Source: an uncultured Bacteroidota bacterium | GTDB taxonomy: Bacteria > Bacteroidota > Bacteroidia > Chitinophagales > Chitinophagaceae | DNA length: 35,519 nt | Reading direction: 5' to 3' | Assembly: GCA_903839875.1 (NCBI GenBank) | Contig: CAIMDZ010000008.1 | Coordinates: forward strand, 1-35,519 | Shown here: piece after piece, positions 34,199 to 35,519 of the stretch | How the letters are laid out: each line of letters opens with the position of its first letter | How positions within the stretch are numbered: the stretch's first letter is position 1 | Made by a program: the position numbers and the translations under genes | The notes under the pieces: model-generated | Database searches by the model: none | Seen by the model: the letters and a program-made list of their open reading frames with translations, nothing else | What the model was told of the DNA's origin: nothing

Positions 34199-34810
34199 TT
34201 ACTTGGTTTTAATGAGCTTAATCATAATTGCACGTATCCACGCAGGGGCCAGCATTGCATCAGCCTCTGCAATAAAAGGGTTCTCGGTAGCAAGCAGCGC
34301 CGCTAATTTATTTTCAATATCCTTTGTGATCGCTTCTTTTCCCAACGTTTTAAGTGCCTGTATCATTAGTCCGCTTATCTTTCCTTTTAAGGACAGCATC
34401 TTCGGGGTCGTAGGTTTAAATACAAGTGTCCTGTTGCCTATTTTAATATTCCTTGGGCCTCCATCGGTCAGGTAAATGGATTTCATAGGCACCTGGATAG
34501 ATAATCCTAGTTGCAATAACGCCTGCTGACCTGTTGGTATGATGCGAAGTTTCTCTTTGCGGGATATTTGCGTTGCAATTTCCGCTATCGATGGATAAAT
34601 AACACCAAGACGGGGATCGTGCCGGGGAAACAGATAAAGCCCTCTTCCGAGTCTCACCATTTTCCCCTGCTTTTCCAGCCGCTGAAAAGCCTTTCTCACT
34701 GACTCTTCCGGGTAAATATTATAAAAATCATTTGAATTATATATTTTCCCAATTTTACTGGACTCAATCCGCTGAAAGACCCTATTTTCAATAGATTTAT
34801 CGAGTATCAT
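34199..34810 (-). CDS. AbiEi-type antitoxin (DUF6088-like)
   Basis: The 203-aa protein starts at the ATG at 34810; a TTG 18 nt upstream lies inside the -7 box and is rejected. The N-terminal ~65 residues are a winged helix (SVRKAFQRLEKQGKMVRLGRG) followed by the AbiEi-like body (IPTGQQALLQLGLSIQVPMK, then TDGGPRNIKIGNRTLVFK). In AbiE systems this protein both counters the nucleotidyltransferase and represses its own promoter by binding inverted repeats. A near-perfect inverted repeat does cover the promoter here. It sits in a bicistronic unit with the frameshifted toxin. Confidence 0.85.
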   Translation of the reverse strand: MILDKSIENRVFQRIESSKIGKIYNSNDFYNIYPEESVRKAFQRLEKQGKMVRLGRGLYLFPRHDPRLGVIYPSIAEIATQISRKEKLRIIPTGQQALLQLGLSIQVPMKSIYLTDGGPRNIKIGNRTLVFKPTTPKMLSLKGKISGLMIQALKTLGKEAITKDIENKLAALLATENPFIAEADAMLAPAWIRAIMIKLIKTK

Positions 34811-34818
34811 AATTCTAT

Positions 34819-34851
34819 TTTGTCCCAAATTTACATCAAATATGGGACAAA
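34819..34851 (-). promoter_or_regulatory. AbiE operator: inverted repeat over the -7 box
   Basis: TTTGTCCCAAATTT (34819-34832) and AAATATGGGACAAA (34838-34851) are 14-nt arms with one mismatch and a 5-nt spacer. The minus-strand -7 box TAAATTTG occupies 34826-34833, inside one arm, so a bound repressor would block RNA polymerase. The obvious candidate is the AbiEi product. Confidence 0.75.
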
Positions 34852-34903
34852 GCTAGTGTTTTAAATAAATAAATATGGAAATGTGCTAAATGTACTATTG
34901 ATT

Positions 34904-34937
34904 AGTACTTAGAAAGTATATATACTTTCTAAGTACT
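34904..34937. promoter_or_regulatory. 34-bp perfect palindrome between divergent AbiEi-like genes
   Basis: AGTACTTAGAAAGTATA (34904-34920) is followed at once by its exact reverse complement (34921-34937). It lies 20 bp upstream of the -7 box of the rightward gene, near the -33 region, so it is a plausible operator of that gene. It could also extrude as a cruciform. Confidence 0.65.
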
Positions 34938-34957
34938 TAATGTTTTTATGTGACAAA

Positions 34958-34965
34958 TATTTTTG
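34958..34965 (+). promoter_or_regulatory. Promoter -7 box of the truncated AbiEi-like gene
   Basis: TATTTTTG, a perfect consensus, lies 58 nt before the ATG at 35024. Confidence 0.55.
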
Positions 34966-35023
34966 TAGAGACGATAAAAGCTACAATCCAGTATCTAAAA
35001 TGAATACCCTAAGCCAGCAGTAA

Positions 35024-35302
35024 ATGGCAATTTCAAGATTTCAAAAAGCTCCGGAATCAGTCAGAGGATACTTCAATAAATCGCCGCAGAAAGTTTTCAC
35101 CCTTGAAGAAATCGATTTTATTTTTCAAAGACATACCAGTCAGTGGTCGTTGCGTGCATCTACTGCCGAAGATTTCGAAAAACAGCTGGTACAATCAAAC
35201 ATTTTACAAGCCGGTAAATTCAAATTTGCGGAGCGAATTAAAACGCAGATCAGATTTTGGTCAACCAAAGCCGATTTATATGATGTTGTAATCGGTAAAT
35301 AA
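35024..35302 (+). CDS. Truncated AbiEi-like antitoxin, N-terminal winged-helix part
   Basis: The 92-aa protein (MAISRFQKAPESVRGYFNKS, then QKVFTLEEIDFIFQRHTSQW, LRASTAEDFEKQLVQSN) has the layout of the N-terminal domain of a second AbiEi-like family: VFT..ELD.IF.......W.L, then a recognition helix. Full-length relatives continue for a further 150-200 residues beyond the ..ADLYDVV.. position. Here a stop codon occurs and the 24-bp repeat array begins 5 nt later. It therefore seems cut short, perhaps by rearrangement at the repeat. It has its own promoter and a palindromic candidate operator. Confidence 0.5.
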   Translation: MAISRFQKAPESVRGYFNKSPQKVFTLEEIDFIFQRHTSQWSLRASTAEDFEKQLVQSNILQAGKFKFAERIKTQIRFWSTKADLYDVVIGK

Positions 35303-35307
35303 GACTA

Positions 35308-35427
35308 CAGAGAAATTCGTAACAAGGAATGCAGAGAAATTGGCAACAAGGAATGCAGAGAAATTGGCAACAAGGAATGCAGAGAAATTGGCAACAAGGA
35401 ATGCAGAGAAATTGGCAACAAGGAATG
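35308..35427. repeat. Five tandem copies of a 24-bp repeat
   Basis: The unit is CAGAGAAATTGG plus CAACAAGGAATG, with unit starts at 35308, 35332, 35356, 35380 and 35404. Copy 1 differs at two positions (TTCGTAAC instead of TTGGCAAC) and the others are identical. There are no spacers, so this is a minisatellite and not CRISPR. Confidence 0.9.
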
Positions 35428-35433
35428 TAGAAC

Positions 35434-35477
35434 TTTCCCTGTTTGTCGGGGGGCATGCCCCCCGACAAACAGGGAAA
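35434..35477. repeat. 44-bp perfect palindrome
   Basis: TTTCCCTGTTTGTCGGGGGG then CATG, continuing as the exact reverse complement to 35477, with no unpaired centre. It is GC-rich and lies directly after the 24-bp repeats, followed by AA. It could be a very strong bidirectional terminator-like hairpin or the end of a mobile element. Confidence 0.85.
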
Positions 35478-35489
35478 AAGAGAATATAT

Positions 35490-35513
35490 CCCGTAATTTT
35501 TTTTTATTGCGGG
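35490..35513. repeat. Stem-loop with poly-T loop at the window edge
   Basis: CCCGTAAT pairs with ATTGCGGG (one G.U) around an all-T loop of 8 nt. It is the second inverted repeat within 60 bp and may extend beyond the window. Confidence 0.4.
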
Positions 35514-35519
35514 TATGAC

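Noticed and set aside
35308-35427. CRISPR array
   Set aside because: The 24-bp units are directly adjacent with no spacers, and no cas gene is present; it is a tandem minisatellite.
35250-35468. Minus-strand open frame encoding IPCCQFLC repeats
   Set aside because: It is only the translation of the 24-bp repeat, whose length is a multiple of three; no start signals or conserved ends.

Overview
The window is a chromosomal segment of a member of the Bacteroidota, most likely close to Chitinophagaceae/Sphingobacteriia (inference). The evidence is four proteins with type IX secretion (T9SS) C-terminal sorting domains (three type A, one type B with SprB-like repeats), tandem rhomboid genes with a DUF6576-like tail, a UbiD-family decarboxylase, and promoter -7 boxes of the Bacteroidota form TAnnTTTG (or TAnnTTCG) ahead of many genes. 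Shine-Dalgarno sequences are not prominent.

Layout. 1-593: the 3' end of a large serine recombinase whose reading frame runs through a terminator hairpin into a tRNA-Ala(GGC) gene. This is the edge of an integrated element lying to the left of the window. 600-4850: a T9SS beta-propeller protein, a PhnA-type zinc-ribbon protein, a J-domain/KTSC protein, small membrane proteins and an orphan sorting-domain fragment. 4890-11780: exported proteins, namely a large Asp-box propeller protein and two Omp28-type thioredoxin-fold T9SS proteins. 11780-19420: mostly minus-strand housekeeping genes (MsbA-like ABC exporter, cysteinyl-tRNA synthetase, two rhomboids), mixed with small genes and hairpin-rich dispersed repeats. 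20170-23607: a structured leader and a translationally coupled operon of lipoprotein, multi-pass membrane protein, HisKA_3 histidine kinase and LuxR-type response regulator. Its first part is strikingly AT-rich. 23830-28580: acyltransferase, a porin-like/lipoprotein pair, UbiD-family decarboxylase and a small exported protein. 28680-32977: a lipoprotein and a giant NHL/SprB/T9SS type B surface protein. 32912-35519: an AbiE-type (type IV) toxin-antitoxin locus with a frameshifted toxin, a palindromic operator on the antitoxin promoter, a second divergent and truncated AbiEi-like gene, a 24-bp tandem repeat and a 44-bp perfect palindrome.

How the parts may work together. The most system-like unit is 20501-23607. 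The kinase has one transmembrane helix and no extracytoplasmic sensor domain, while the two genes overlapping its 5' end encode a two-repeat lipoprotein and a helical membrane protein. They are good candidates for the missing sensor (inference). The right end looks like a decaying or rearranging defence/toxin-antitoxin locus. The rhomboid pair joins one intact protease with one whose catalytic Ser and His are both replaced.

Limits: all family calls are from recognition of motifs in translated sequence; no database search was run.
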